The notes beneath the pieces were generated by a model. The model saw nothing but the letters and a program-made list of their open reading frames with translations. It searched no databases and was not told the DNA's origin. A stretch of DNA of 64,000 bases from Curvularia sp. ZM96 (lineage: Eukaryota > Ascomycota > Dothideomycetes > Pleosporales > Pleosporaceae): positions 2,108,001 to 2,172,000 of the forward strand of contig JAJGBQ010000004.1 of assembly GCA_022457065.1 (NCBI GenBank). Reading direction: 5' to 3'. The translations under genes and the position numbers were made by a program. Below are positions 52,384 through 64,000 of the stretch, in pieces (position 1 is the first letter of the stretch; each line of letters starts with the position of its first letter).

Positions 52384-55051
52384 TATAATTCCGCACGTAA
52401 GTCGAAGATGGCGGTGCGGTTGTGGTAAAGGATCAGCAATGGAGGTGTAGAAAGAAGGGAGTCTCCTTTGAAGCAGCTACAGCTACGAGGGGGCAGGATG
52501 CCGTGGGGTAACCGCAGGTGGCGGATAGTGGGGACTTGTAGATCCCGTGCCAAGACCCAGACAACTTGTGCAGTAGAGCCCGGATGGCGGTGTGCGTTGT
52601 GTGTGTTTGTAGGGAAGGTAAGATTGTACGAGACAATCAAGGGAAAGGAGGGTGGGAATGTCGTAGAGTGCACGCACGTTTGATCAGATGTATAGTGAAC
52701 TGGAGTGGAGCCGCACCGTCTGGGTTTTCAAATTTGGAAAAGCCGAAAGGACCGCACACGACTAGTGCGCGCTAATCCGTAAGCGAGGTGTGGAGTGTAG
52801 CACTAGGAATAATACTTTGGCATTGCAACCAAGTCTAGCCGTCTTACTGCGTGATGATTTGGCTGGGGCATGACGAGGCCCGCTGGTTCGTGCGGTGGGT
52901 ACTGCGGTCTTAGTAGTTAGCTCCTCCGCCCTTGCCCTCAACGAAATTTACTAGGTTGTTGTGATTTAGGGTCTAGCAGAGCAGCAGAGAGATGAATAGC
53001 AAGCCAAACCAGGATACCATGAGGATCATGTGAACAATGTTTGTATTTATATTTAGGGAAAAAGCGTTCTATGAAACAGAAACGACATGTCCACAAGCTT
53101 GAGTCGTGCAAGAAGAGCATCCGGCTATCCATTCGACAGGATACCTCAACGTCCTTGATCATACTCTAGACAAGTAAAGCAAGGAACAGCTCAAGGCTTC
53201 CAGATGCACTGCTCAAACCAACCTACACAAGCTATGTGTACAAGACAGAATACCTGATAAGATCTCGCGTGGGCGGCAACGGTCTAAGAAATGGAGCAAG
53301 ACGATCCAGTGACAGAATGATGCAGATCGTCGTCGGTGGGAAATGTTGCATGGTAAAAAGGCACAGTTCTCTTTGTAAAGAAATATCAGACAAAGCCGAG
53401 ATTAACAGGGTGAGAACTACTCACCAAGCTGGTGTTGCTGGGCCCGACCTCAAATGTCCAGTGGAGATAACGAGTCAATCTTGGCGATATATTAGCTAAT
53501 TACGGTGTTTCCCGCGACACTACTCACGGAAACGAGACGGCCCCAATGAGATGGGCTTGGTGGAGGTTGGGGAGGGGGAGATGGCGGGTCCTCTCTCGAG
53601 TGGACTCGTGGAGGCAAGGTGGTAGCTAGGTTTGATCCACAATGGGCGAAATGCGTGTTCACCAAGTCATAGGGTCGGCTTGTCGAGTATTGAGTCAACA
53701 TGGCTGTGGTGTGAGTGAATAGACTTGGTGACAAAGCAATTAAGAGACAGCAGTTCAGTTTATCAAGTAGACAGCGTAAAGTTGTGATGGGACCGAGGTT
53801 GTGGTGAGGAGGAGGAGGAGAAATGTGTTCTGCAGGACAAAACGCTAAAGTAGTGTCGAGGTTAAATAGTCTGAGACACGGTTTTCTTACGCTTCCAGTC
53901 CGAATGCTCTAGAAACCTTCCAGTGGCTTACACGGGCGTATGTCAAGCTGGCGTGTCCAAACAGCCACGGAAAAGACAACCAGAATCACAGCGGCCCGAA
54001 CGGATAGACGGGTGGCGTCAGGCAGCACCAGGTCCGAAGCAGCAGGTTGAACTGGGATTGAGGCAGCTTGGTATGACGGGAGCACGAATAGCAAATCAAG
54101 ACATGCCCCTGTTGCAAGAAGCCTGGGTTGTGGGCTAGATGGCGAAGCTGGAGAAAGGACAGAAACAACGTGGCGGCCAGCTACAGTAGAATCATCGTCG
54201 TACAACGGTAGGCAGGGATCAAGACGGCTTCAAGGCTATGAGGCGTCGGGGAAGATGATCCGCAGCCGCGCGGCCAGTGGGTGGCATGTTTGGGCAAGCT
54301 TTGCTTTCCCTCTCGGGGGGATTTGCAAATGGCGGTCTACCAAGGGACCTGGTCGATACGCGAAGTCTGCCCCTTGGATCGAAGCTCAACAGGACAAGTC
54401 GCGTCTTGACGGACGGCGACATGGCGCACTGCTAAAGCTGCTGGTGTCAGCGTCGGCAGATGCTAGCACGTGGTGAAGCGGCAATGTTTGTCTATTCGCA
54501 AGTGAAGCAAACAGGTGGCCAATGGGTGAGGCACTGCTGCTCTACACAGGCCTTCACATTTGTTGATGTGGATGCGTGCATACGCAGCGACTAATGTCAT
54601 CGGTGTGAGGGTGAACGGGGCGGGGGGGTTGTGGAGGTGCGAGGACGACGGCTGTGGTGGAGAGGATGGGATGATAGAGCGGCGCGCCAAGCCTGACGCG
54701 AGAGCCATCACGCATCGCGACCTCCTCTGCGCGCGCAGCTTCCGCCTGCAGCCAATCCAAGCCCTGGGCCGAGAGTCGTCTACCACGTCCGCTCCTCGAC
54801 AACGACATATTAACCGCCGCCGCCCCGTCGTATATGAAACACGCCGATACACAGCTTCTAATCCCCGCGGCTACCTCTTCCCACCCACTGCACATGCGCG
54901 CGTCCGATATGTGCTTCACTAGGTCGTAAGGCTAACAATCACAAATTCCGTTATTGCGTCACCCGCCTGGTGATACCTCGCCGCCCTCCCATCGGCTCCT
55001 TTGCTGCGTCCCGCTTGATCCTCTCCGCGCCTCGCACTACGCTCTGCCAAC
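52384..55051. other. 2.7-kb intergenic region, no supported gene
   Basis: Largest gap in the window, between divergent DDX60-like and TAF6 genes. Open frames up to ~130 codons occur on both strands, but none has a domain, signal peptide, or plausible splice continuation, and composition is mixed (GC-rich near 54500-54900, AT-richer near 53000). Long 5' leaders, an unrecognised rapidly evolving gene, or a non-coding RNA could all be here. Confidence 0.4.
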
Positions 55052-56533
55052 ATGTCCTCAGTCTGGAACCCCGACAATGTGCGAGACGTGGCCGAATCGG
55101 TAGGCATTGCCTCACTTGCCGACAATGTGGTTGAAGAGCTAGCGCGCGATGTCGACTTTCGCCTGGCACAGGTCCTGGAGGAAGCACTCAAATTCATGCG
55201 ACACGGGAAGCGGACAACGCTGAGCACACAGGACATATCCAATGCCCTAAAGGTGCTCAACGTCGAGCCTCTCTATGGCTACGAATCTACCCGCCCCCTT
55301 CGTTTTGGCGAGGCTTCGCTGGGGCCTGGCCAGCCTCTGTACTATGTCGAGGATGAGGAGGTCGATTTCGAGAAACTCATCAATGCGCCCTTGCCCAAGG
55401 TGCCACGGGAAATCACTTTCACAGGTAAGTTACAGGCCCCGCCATTTTCCCGTTCCCAATCCTGACCCTCTCCAGCCCACTGGCTCGCCGTAGAAGGTGT
55501 CCAGCCCTCGATACCCCAGAACCCCAACACCAATACTGCCGACTTGTTACCCAAGGGTCCCAACGCAAACCCACACCTAGCTGCTGCCAACGGACTTGAC
55601 AACGTCAATGTCAAGCCACTCGTCAAGCATGTGCTTTCCAAGGAATCCCAAGAGTTGTTCAATAAGCTGTCGGGCGCTCTTGTCGACGAAACAAACATCG
55701 AGTGGCAAAATGCAGCACTGGCAGCCATCTCCACAGAGCCCGGCATCCATCAGCTGACGACATATCTTTTGAGCTTCATAGCCGAGAAGGTCACACACAA
55801 CATGAAGAACTTGTTCATACTTAGTCAAATGATGCGCGCCTCCGAGGCTCTGCTAAACAACCAGGCCATCTACCTTGATCCTTACATTGCATACATGGTC
55901 CCGCCTATCCTGACCTGCTGTATCGGTGGAAAGCTAGGACCAACAACTCAGCAGGCGCCCTCTAACGCCTCTTCAGAAACGCTGGGCGGTGCAGCGCCTG
56001 ACTACAGCCGCGCTGCGTCTGACGCCTTTTACCTACGAACACTTGCAGCACATCTTCTGAGGAATATCTGCAGAAAATATTCCTCCTCAAACCAGGGGCT
56101 AAAATCTCGCATCGCCCGCACATGTCTTAAGCAGTTCATGGACCCTGACAAGACAGTCGGCGCCCATTTCGGTGCCCTACAAGCTCTGCTCCTCGTCCTA
56201 GGTCCCGCTGATGCATTGCGAGGACTGATCCTACCCAACATCAAAATGTATAGCGAAGATTTCCTTGCCAAAAAGCTGGCCGAGGAGAATACACGGCATG
56301 ATGCTGAGATACTGCTTGAAGTACTCGTTGGCTCCTTCCCTGCTCTCGTACCAAAAGCTGTGAGAGAACGAGCCGAAAAGGCAAAGAAAGAGGGAACGTA
56401 CCAAGCACCAAATCTCGAAGACATGCGGGACCGGCTGGTCGAGAAAGTCGGCGACTTAGTAGCTGGACGCCTCATTAGCAAGAAGATGGATCTGGAAGCA
56501 CAACAAATTTTGAGCAAAGACTTTGACATTTGA
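55052..56533 (+). CDS. TAF6: TFIID/SAGA subunit TAF6
   Basis: Two exons: 55052..55424 and 55476..56533 (51-bp intron GTAAGT...CTCCAG with CTGAC), 476 residues. TAF6 is a core histone-fold subunit of the general transcription factor TFIID and of SAGA. The N-terminal histone fold (about residues 5-70: NVRDVAESVGIASLADNVVEELARDVDFRLAQVLEEALKFMRHGKRTTLSTQDISNALK) is followed by the conserved ALKVLNVEPLYGYES motif. The middle/C-terminal HEAT-type region (QLTTYLLSFIAEKVTHN..., then LRNICRKYSS and DPDKTVGAHFGALQALLLVLGPADALRGLILPNI) is typical. The length is near that of S. cerevisiae Taf6 (516). The join restores FTAHWLAVEGVQP. Confidence 0.95.
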
Positions 56534-56746
56534 GACATGATTCCCTTCGTCCGGGTACACTAGCTTGTCCAAGCATTATTGGCGTTGTTTTTCCTTCGAC
56601 TCTTCATTTCACGAACGGAAGGTGCAAAAGGGGGCGTTTAGCAGCACCTTGCATGATACCATTGTTTTGCTCTAAAGGAGTAAGACCGATTTTGTACCTC
56701 GTCTCACGTAGCTCAGATACCGAAAACGAAACAAAAAATCACGATC

Positions 56747-57493
56747 TCAGTCCACCTTCTTATCCTCTGTCCACCTTGCAATCCCTTCCGCCGCTTTGTC
56801 CACAGCATCGTCTATCATACCCAGTGTCTCGTCCACCTTTTCGACAGCCTTAGTTACCAGTGCATCTTCCCCGTTCTCTTTCTTACCTCCATCTTTCTCG
56901 CCTACATCTGCCCGCTCCTCCCTGATAGACGCAGCACCCACCACCGCACTCTCTTCTTCCACCGCCTGCTGCGTAGTCTTCGACGCCTCGCCCGTGGAAG
57001 ACTTCACCGTATTCCCCGCGCCGCCGAAGAAAGCAGCATGCGCTTCTTTCCACTCCCTCGACGACCTCACCTTATGCGCTCGCCTGGGCCTCTGCAGTCC
57101 CGCACCTTGTACAGCAGGCGGATCCAAAAAAGGGTTGTACGGTGACGAGGCGGCCGAGAGCGTGGTACGCGAAGAGAAAGGATTGTCGTCTTGTGCTGTG
57201 TAGCTATGGCGGCGTGTGGATGCTGAGGGTGGTTGTGCGTTGTGACCAGTATTCCCACTGTTGTTGACGGGTTGCAGTTCAATGCCATCTCGTCGTGCCT
57301 CCGTGTGCTCGACTACATTGCTACTATGCTGCTGCCCTCTACGAAATATCTTCCAGCTCCCGGGTGGGAAAACAATACAGAAGATCATTACCGACCATAT
57401 TACCCCCAGCACTATGACGGAGAGCGTTACCAGGAAGATTATCTTGAGGCTTATGGGTAGCGAGGCCACGGGGGGCGCGTCTGAACGCTGCAT
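56747..57493 (-). CDS. Small single-pass membrane protein, unknown function
   Basis: 248 residues from the ATG at 57493 (MQRSDAPPVASLPISLKIIFLVTLSVIVLGVIWSVMIFCIVFPPGSW), giving a membrane helix near the N-terminus then FRRG and a long Ser/Asn-rich cytosolic tail with an SSREWKEAHAAFFGG segment. The C-terminus is acidic and amphipathic (KVDETLGMIDDAVDKAAEGIARWTEDKK). The frame stays open upstream to an ATG at 58024, which would make 425 residues. The shorter start is favoured because the upstream part is Ser/Thr/Pro-rich without a signal peptide. The fungal Asp-Ala-Pro-Pro...membrane pattern looks conserved among Pezizomycotina hypothetical proteins. Function unknown; a membrane-anchored adaptor is possible. 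Confidence 0.65.
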   Translation of the reverse strand: MQRSDAPPVASLPISLKIIFLVTLSVIVLGVIWSVMIFCIVFPPGSWKIFRRGQQHSSNVVEHTEARRDGIELQPVNNSGNTGHNAQPPSASTRRHSYTAQDDNPFSSRTTLSAASSPYNPFLDPPAVQGAGLQRPRRAHKVRSSREWKEAHAAFFGGAGNTVKSSTGEASKTTQQAVEEESAVVGAASIREERADVGEKDGGKKENGEDALVTKAVEKVDETLGMIDDAVDKAAEGIARWTEDKKVD

Positions 57494-58800
57494 TGGCGAT
57501 GTGACGAGTGCTGATATGCTCTGCTGTGGGTCTTTTGTGCGTACACAGCGGGTGTGTTCAGTGCCAAGTAGAGCGGGAGGAAACGTGTACGGGACGATGG
57601 GGACTGGGTAGAGGAAGCACGGTGGTGAGGCGCGTGGATAGTTTGATCGTCGTGAGGTGGTGGAGTGCGTCGGTTGTAGTGCTGTTGTGTTTGTATTTGT
57701 ATTGGGAGCTTTTTTATCTTGTATAGGTCCTGGTTCGTTTGCCGTTGAGGCATCGCTTGCTATTGAGAGTGGCGAATCGAATGAATGAATAAGTGAATGT
57801 GAGGACGAAGTGGGTTGTGAAAAGCGCCGTATTCCAGGCACTACACCTTGGATTTGGGGTATTGGGTATTGGCCAATTTCGACTTCGCTTGTTAAGCATG
57901 CTGTGACTGAAGTTGGTAGTATGGTATCTCTCGTTTGCTCAGTGTCCTTTGCAATTCGCATGCTTGTGGCGTCATAGGCTATGGACTGCCATAGAACATC
58001 TTGGCTTCTCCGATATCTAGTCATGGTAGTATTCGTAGCCGAAACAGTATCCTTTCTTTAGCGATGATTTTGGTTTGCCCTGCAGAACGAAAGAACAGCC
58101 TTCATGCACATGGGGCTAGAATGAGTAGTACTATATAAAGTAAGAAATAGGTGGGTGGTGAAACGGTGATGGAGCAGAGGCACCAGGATGAAAGGAATGT
58201 GCAAGAAAGAATTGGAATGGAAATGAACCATCAGTGAACGGTAGGAGATACCCGTTACCATAGAAGCTTCCTCCAGTTTTATGAGTGGCAGGTGAGAGCA
58301 TGCACAGAAACCAAACAAACAGGCCCAAACTTCATGCATAAGCATCAATACGAAAAGGAAAGACTCTTCATGTATCGAAATAGTGAGAAATCGCGAACAC
58401 TATGTGGATGGAAGCTGGAAAGCAGTTTGCTGACGATTTGTTGAGGATATTGATTATATTCTATGTGAATGAAGCCTCGACAAATATCGTAATGCTCCCG
58501 AAACAACGGCTATACAGCAGAGACAAAAGTCCCCGATCAAATTAAACTCTTTATGCCCCCAATGGATGCAAAACTAAATACAAGATGCTTTTGGTTGAAA
58601 ACATGCTTCAACGCTGCAGAAACAATAAGGATAATATAAATGGTGCAAAGGGTCTAAAGACCACATCACCTCAGCCAGGGCTGCGGCGGGATGGGATGCA
58701 CTATACTGGTACGCATTAAAGTCACACTAACTCTTATCATAAAACGACATATCCGAGATTCGTGAAGTCCAGTACACGTATGCACTTGAGCACGTTTCGC
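57494..58800. other. Intergenic region, no other supported gene
   Basis: Contains the possible upstream extension (to 58024) of the small membrane protein gene, then about 780 bp of AT-rich sequence forming the 3' flank of the ABC transporter. No other gene seen. Confidence 0.4.
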
Positions 58801-61800
58801 TTATCGCCTGTTGTAGTTGAGATACTTCGCAGCAACAAAGAGAATGACCAGGTTACTGGCGATGAAGGCGGCAAAGATGCCGAGATCCCTCCATCGGTTG
58901 CTGAAGTCGTATCCAAGCGGAGTGTAGAACTCATCACCAACCTTGTAAGCGCAGTACTCGCATAGGTTGGTCATGTTGTCGCGGATGTAACCCGGGCCGC
59001 CACTAGAGAAGAAGTTGCTCATGTAAGAGCCACAGGTCTCGCCCTCTGGAGCTCGGAATCGGTTGAACTCGCTATTGGTGCACTGAACAGCTTGGTCGTG
59101 GAGTTCTGTGACAACCATACCGCCAATCAAACGAGTGAAGGGGTTGAGCTCGTAAAGCCAGACACGCCAGAACTTGGGAATGGCAGGCTTGGGGATGGTA
59201 ACACCACAGAAGAGCGCAAAGATAATCTGCAGCCGGTGTTAGCAATTGATTTACACTCAGTGGAAATATACTCACAATGATGAAGGGATTGCAGTAGGAA
59301 GCAATCAAGGGCGAGGGCGTCAAGGCAGCGATGAATTGACCCAATGTGACCGAGAAGACTTCCGTGATTAAGACCATAAAGAACTGGTATCCCGCACGCG
59401 AAGACTCTGAGCTGAGCCCAGGGATGTAGTACAATGGAAGGAAGAATCCAACTGCGCATAGAATACTATATGGCATTTCGGCGATAACCATAGAGAGTGC
59501 GAATGGGAATGTCTTGTAGGCCTTTGACATTTGCTCACGGAAAGAAATAGCGCGTTGGATAGCGTACTTTGGCTCGACTTGGGCGAGGATGAGAGCTGGA
59601 AGGACAGTGACCTGGAAAATGATAAAGACACGGTATTGTAGAGATGCTCGAGAGTTGTCCAGGTTGAGGTACATGAGACCAGTGAGCAGAGCGATGATGA
59701 CGTGGTTGAACAAGCGAGTGAAACCATAGTTGGGAGTACGCCAGAAGGAGAGGTTCTGGCGAGTGACAACCTTCTTGATCTGGTACGACAAGGGAGTGGC
59801 ATACTCTTTTTGCTCAACCGGTTCAGCGTTACCCACGGCAGCAACACGCTCCTCCTTGAGCTGGACGATGTGTTGCTTAACCTCGGCGAATTCCTCAGAA
59901 TCGGCCCAGACCTCTGCCCAATCACGATCACCAAGGCGGGGAGTGGAACCAGCGCCAATAGCATCTAGCATCCATTCTGCGGGGTTGGCATCAGGAGGAC
60001 AGTCAGCACCGTGGCGGCGGAAGTATTGGAGAAGAACGTGAGCGTCTTTGCCGATGTCACCAAAGTAGACGCATTGGCCACCTCGCTGGAGGAGCAGCAG
60101 GCGGTCAAAGTTCTCGAAGAGAGCAGAGTTCGGTTGGTGAATGGTACACAGGATTGCCTGGCCAGCAGCAGCCAGCTTGCGGAGGAAGCGAACAATGTTG
60201 AAAGCGCTCTGAGAGTCGAGACCAGAAGTGGGCTCATCCAGGAAGAGAAGTAGTTCAGGCTTCGAGGCAAGCTCAACACCAATAGTGACACGCTTGCGTT
60301 GTTCAACAGCCAAACCGCTCTCGGGGTCTCCGATGATGGCGTCAGCAATATCCTCCATCTCCAGCAAAGCGATGACCTCTTCAACGTATGCATACTTCTC
60401 GGCCTGGGGTGTCTCGAAGGGCTGGCGCAAATCGGCAGAAAATCGGAGCGCTTCACGCACAGTGGTAGCAGGTTCGTGGACATCGAGTTGTTCGGCATAG
60501 GCCGTGCCACGCTGGAACGCAATACCAGGTTGTTTTCCATCAACGAGCTTGTCACCCGAGATGACACCAATGTTCTTGCGGTTGGCAAGCACATCTAGAA
60601 GTGTCGTCTTACCAGCACCCGAAGCTCCCATGAGCGCTGTGAGTTGACCAGGCTTGACATATCCGTAAATGTTCTTCAACAGGCGTAGCTCACCACCAGG
60701 GACGGGGACATCGTAGCAAAGATCTTCCCACGTGAGAACCGACTTGGATGCAACCTTGAGGTCTGAACCCTGGTCACTGCTGGCTTCGCCGCGGTGGCGC
60801 TTCTGACGCTTCTCTTGTAGCTTTTCGTTGAGCTCCTTAAGTTCCTTGTTTTCCTTGACGAAGAATGTGACTGTACGACCACCTGCACCCCACTTAACAA
60901 ACTCTCCAAGAAAAGCGTTGCAGAGGAGGAAGAAGACAATGAGCGCAATCATGATGCCGAAGTTCATCCAGCGATCAGAAGTTTCCCATGAGAATGAGGC
61001 CTTGACGTAATCAGAACCAGAAACAATCGGGTTACCGGCTTTACTGCCAGGCAGAGTGCAGACTTGAGAGTTGAGATCATTGTAGCCAGGCCCATACGGA
61101 ATGAGTGAGGTTCCGGTACAAGTAAGATCCAGTCGACTGAACTCGTTCACCATCATTGCTGCGAAGCCAAGACCCAGAGCGTTGATGTAGTAAATCCAGC
61201 GAAGCCAAACCTGTTCAGAATCCCACTGGATAAGATAACCAGAGGTCAAGACGAAAAGTGTGATGATGGTAGCGGCGAGACGAATGGCAACATCGAAGTC
61301 AGGGCAGAGACAGCCGACAGTTCGAAAGAACAGGGTCATAGCCAGATAGCCAGTGGTGATGATGAGAGCAAACGTGAAGAAAGCACCAGCATCTCTGACC
61401 AGATCTGTCATGAAATAGACGATAATAGAGAAGACCAGAATCTGAACCGAAGCAAACATAAGATCAACACCAATTTGAGCAATCCAGAGTGCTGACGGTC
61501 GGTGAAAGGCGTAGGCGCGATGTTTGTTTATGATGGGCCGTCCGATCATAGTAGACGCAAGTTCAGAGAAGGCCTGGAAAGCGTTGAAGAGCAGAGCGAT
61601 GAAGAGGACACCTCCACGAGTGAAAGCGCCAGCCGATGTCTTGGGAAGGTCAAGCCAAACAGTACCGGTAATGATGGCGATAACGAGTGATGTCAACCAA
61701 GAGATGGCCAAGGCCATTTTGTCCTGCCACTTGAGCAAGAACTGACGTTTCGCCAGGGCCCACACTTGGAGATAAAAGGGGATCGAGTAAACCGACTTTG

Positions 61801-63337
61801 CGGGCGCATGCCTCTTGCTTTCCTTGACAGCGATCTGAAAGTCATCGTAGACGTGCTTCTCTTCGGCCATCTGAGCCTTGTAGGCAGTCATCTCAGCATC
61901 CAGCCTAGCCATGGTCTCGGACCGCTTGAAGGCCTCAGCAAGAGCGTCGGGCGTGGAGGGAACATCCTTTTCGCTCATGCCGGGTTTGAATTCGCGCTCG
62001 AAGATGTCGGTACAACCGGTAAGGTAGTCGGGGGTAGTCTGACGGGGCTTCTCCAAGAATCCGAGGCCTTCAAAGTAAGCACGGGCTTCCTGTGCGGGCC
62101 CAAAGTAGACCTGTCGTCCATTGTCAATAACCATGACCTTGTCAAAGCACTTGTAGATGTTTTCCGAGGCCTGGTACAGGGACACAAAGGTTGTCGTCTT
62201 GTAGATGTTGGTCAAGACCCTCAGCGAACGGGCATAGTCAACGGCAGTGGAAGCATCCAAACCTCTCGTGCTGTTGTCCCAGCTCATCAAAGAGGCTCCA
62301 GTAACCATTGTCTCGGCGATAGAAACTCGTTTCCTCTCTCCTCCACTGACACCGCGGACAAAGGGGTTGCCGACAATAGTATTGCGGGTGTGCTCGATGT
62401 TGAACATCTTCAGCATAGTGTCAATGACCTTTTCCTTGAAGGCTTGTCGTGTGAGTCCAGCTGGTCGCTTGCCAGGCACCTTGGTCTCAAGTGCAAAGTC
62501 GAGAGTCTGGCCAACAGTAAGGGTGGGGTGATGGTTTTCTTCTTCTTCACAGTATACAGCCTCACCTCGATACCTCTTTCCAAAGAAATCGGCATCAAAT
62601 GGGCCGTACTGGACGTTTCCATCGATCCTTGTATAACCGTATCTTTGGTTGCTGATGACCTTGAGGAAGGTTGTGCAGCCACTGCCAGGCTTTCCAAGTA
62701 CCAAGACCATCTCGCCTGGCTTTACGACACCCTTGAAATCCTTGAGGATGTCAAATTCCTTGCCCTTTTTGCCAAGCCCAAGAACGTTGGCGGCGGTTTC
62801 AAAAACATTAAAAAAGGATACGAATGCGTCGGGGAATGTCTTGACGTAGTTCTTGACACCACCAATGCCGCTGACAGTAAGGCCGTCCCACATGACACCA
62901 ATGCGCTTCGACTTGATCCCGGCTCTTTCTTCTTCATCACGACCGCCACGCAATGTTGCCTCGAGGTCAAATGGTTCGTCTGAGGATTGAGAACCCTCAG
63001 CAGCATCCTTTTCGACATCTGTGATTATTTTGTCTTTACGGCTGTGCTTGCTTTGGACGCGACTCAATCGGCGCTCGGCATTACTGGTGCGCGAGAGCTC
63101 TTTGGATAGTTCAGCAAAATCCGCCTCGGCACGATGAACGTTGACACCGCCGCTAGCGTTGCTGTAGGCCTTCTCATCTGGCTTTGGAGAGTTGCGCGCA
63201 GTGCTGTCGTCGATTGATGCAGACCTGATGCTCGCATTGTCGCGTTGAGCATGGTTGTGATTGGTATGGATCGGCTCAAAAGTGGGCCCCTCAGTATGCT
63301 CTCGTGGGTGAGCATCCTGTGTATTGGGGTTGTCCAT
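58801..63337 (-). CDS. PDR-type full-size ABC transporter (ABCG)
   Basis: Two exons: 59276..63337 and 58801..59226 (49-bp intron GTGAGT...CTGCAG, phase 0); 1495 residues. Organisation is (NBD-TMD)x2, as in yeast Pdr5. The start at 63337 (MDNPNTQDAH) is chosen because sequence upstream in frame is Phe/Ser-rich leader. NBD1 has the PDR-type degenerate Walker A GKPGSGCTT (about residues 215-223, Cys for Lys), signature VSGGERKRVSIAE (~335) and Walker B-like WDNSTRGLD. NBD2 has a canonical Walker A GASGAGKTT (~902), a degenerate signature LAVEQRKRVTIG and LFLDEPTSGLD. The last exon restores NPFTRLIGG... ending KYLNYNRR. The family exports xenobiotics such as azoles and host defence compounds; the substrate cannot be read here. 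Confidence 0.95.
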
Positions 63338-64000
63338 GGCGGCGGGCGGTACAGGGCGCGCCCTGTGGATCAATCTAAGGGTCGTGAACGAGAGGGCGGG
63401 TGGAGATGGAGTCGCAGCAATTGGAGGCGAAGAAAAGTAGTTGGTCGAAGGAAAGTAGGCGGTAGAACAGAAAAAGAGAGCGAACTGGACCAAGGGCGAA
63501 AAAGGGCGCCCGAGGAAGACGGCGACCGCGGATTATAAACAAGCAAAGAGTCAAGGACTCGGACATAAGAGCAGAGGTGGGTCTGTAGGCCAAAGAGTCG
63601 AGGCCAAGCGTCTTCGCCCTTGTGGGGCTCCATAGATCGCAAATGTAACATTTTACCATACGAGCCAGGGTGCGGCCCTGGGAGCTAGATTGACAACCAT
63701 CTCGTCCCAGCGGCCAGGCCCGCACGGTGGCAACGGCGTTGCCAACGGCACGAAGGACTCATAGTGCGCGCCGTCCAGTGTAGTGACGCGGCACTGGACA
63801 ACTAGAGGCGCGAGATGAGGTTAGGCGCGCTTGGATGGACCGAATACATCGACGTCATGCCGGTGATGCTGCAGAGAGAAAGGGCGCAAACCGCAGCCAG
63901 GCCCGCGTCTTCAGTTGTTTGGTAGATATTAGATTCATTCAGGGACACGATCGGTGTTGAGGAAGCACTAGCCTGATTAATGAACAATTAGGGCTGGTGG
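63338..64000. other. Right-edge region, ABC transporter promoter
   Basis: 663 bp upstream of the ABC transporter, containing GC-rich leader and promoter. No further gene is supported before the window ends. Confidence 0.4.

Noticed and set aside
54560..54922. 120-codon plus-strand open frame upstream of TAF6
   Set aside because: GC-rich region with overlapping frames on both strands, Arg-rich translation and no features; probably promoter/leader DNA.
61766..62983. 405-codon plus-strand open frame
   Set aside because: Antisense of the ABC transporter first nucleotide-binding domain; no independent features.

Overview
The window looks like chromosomal DNA of a filamentous ascomycete (Pezizomycotina). 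A plant-associated Dothideomycete or Pleosporales species is my best guess, but that is an inference from gene content. The supporting observations are monocistronic genes on both strands, short introns (mostly 45-60 bp, GT-AG, several with CTAAC/CTGAC-type branch sites), secreted plant-cell-wall hydrolase and small secreted proteins, a TMEM16/Ist2-type protein of fungal length, a DUF2293 protein, a PDR-class ABC transporter and single-copy eukaryotic housekeeping genes. No bacterial operon, CRISPR array, rRNA gene or convincing tRNA was seen. All exon joins were worked out by eye from splice signals and reading phase.

Layout. 0-8 kb: a secreted GH10 xylanase with an XlnR-type promoter motif, a four-exon TMEM16 scramblase/channel-like gene and a DUF2293 gene. 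8-14 kb: a low-complexity protein with a duplicated Trp-rich motif, a six-cysteine small secreted protein, a weak hypothetical gene and a secreted hypothetical protein. 14-22 kb: an atypical Hsp70-like ATPase, a single-pass membrane protein, a large Ser-rich protein with a helical N-terminus, and a tiny secreted protein built from 7-residue repeats. 23.6-32 kb: a housekeeping block with two divergent pairs, FAL1-like helicase / PRP9-like SF3a subunit and glucosidase II alpha / nucleoside diphosphate kinase. 32-39 kb: a 1412-residue protein with predicted OB folds at both ends and a telomere-binding-type C-terminus, then an amidase.

39.4-42.1 kb is the clearest genome-remodelling site. An MFS transporter gene survives only as two same-strand fragments, separated by about 2 kb that hold an opposite-strand F-box/zinc-finger-like gene, AT-rich sequence and a 27-bp inverted repeat. 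42.5-56.5 kb: a PEBP-like GPI-anchored protein, a WRN-type exonuclease with HRDC-like regions, a 1788-residue DDX60-like Ski2 helicase, a 2.7-kb stretch without a supported gene, and TAF6. 56.7-63.4 kb: a small membrane protein and a full-size PDR (ABCG) transporter.

The genes do not form one pathway. Several concern RNA and DNA handling (FAL1, PRP9, DDX60-like, WRN-exonuclease-like, OB-fold telomere-type protein, TAF6). Others concern secretion and the host or substrate interface (xylanase, small secreted proteins, glucosidase II, PEBP-like protein, ABC transporter). I found no convincing wholly new multi-gene system. The best leads are the OB-fold protein with SQ/TQ clusters, the disrupted transporter with its inserted gene, and the heptad-repeat secreted peptide.
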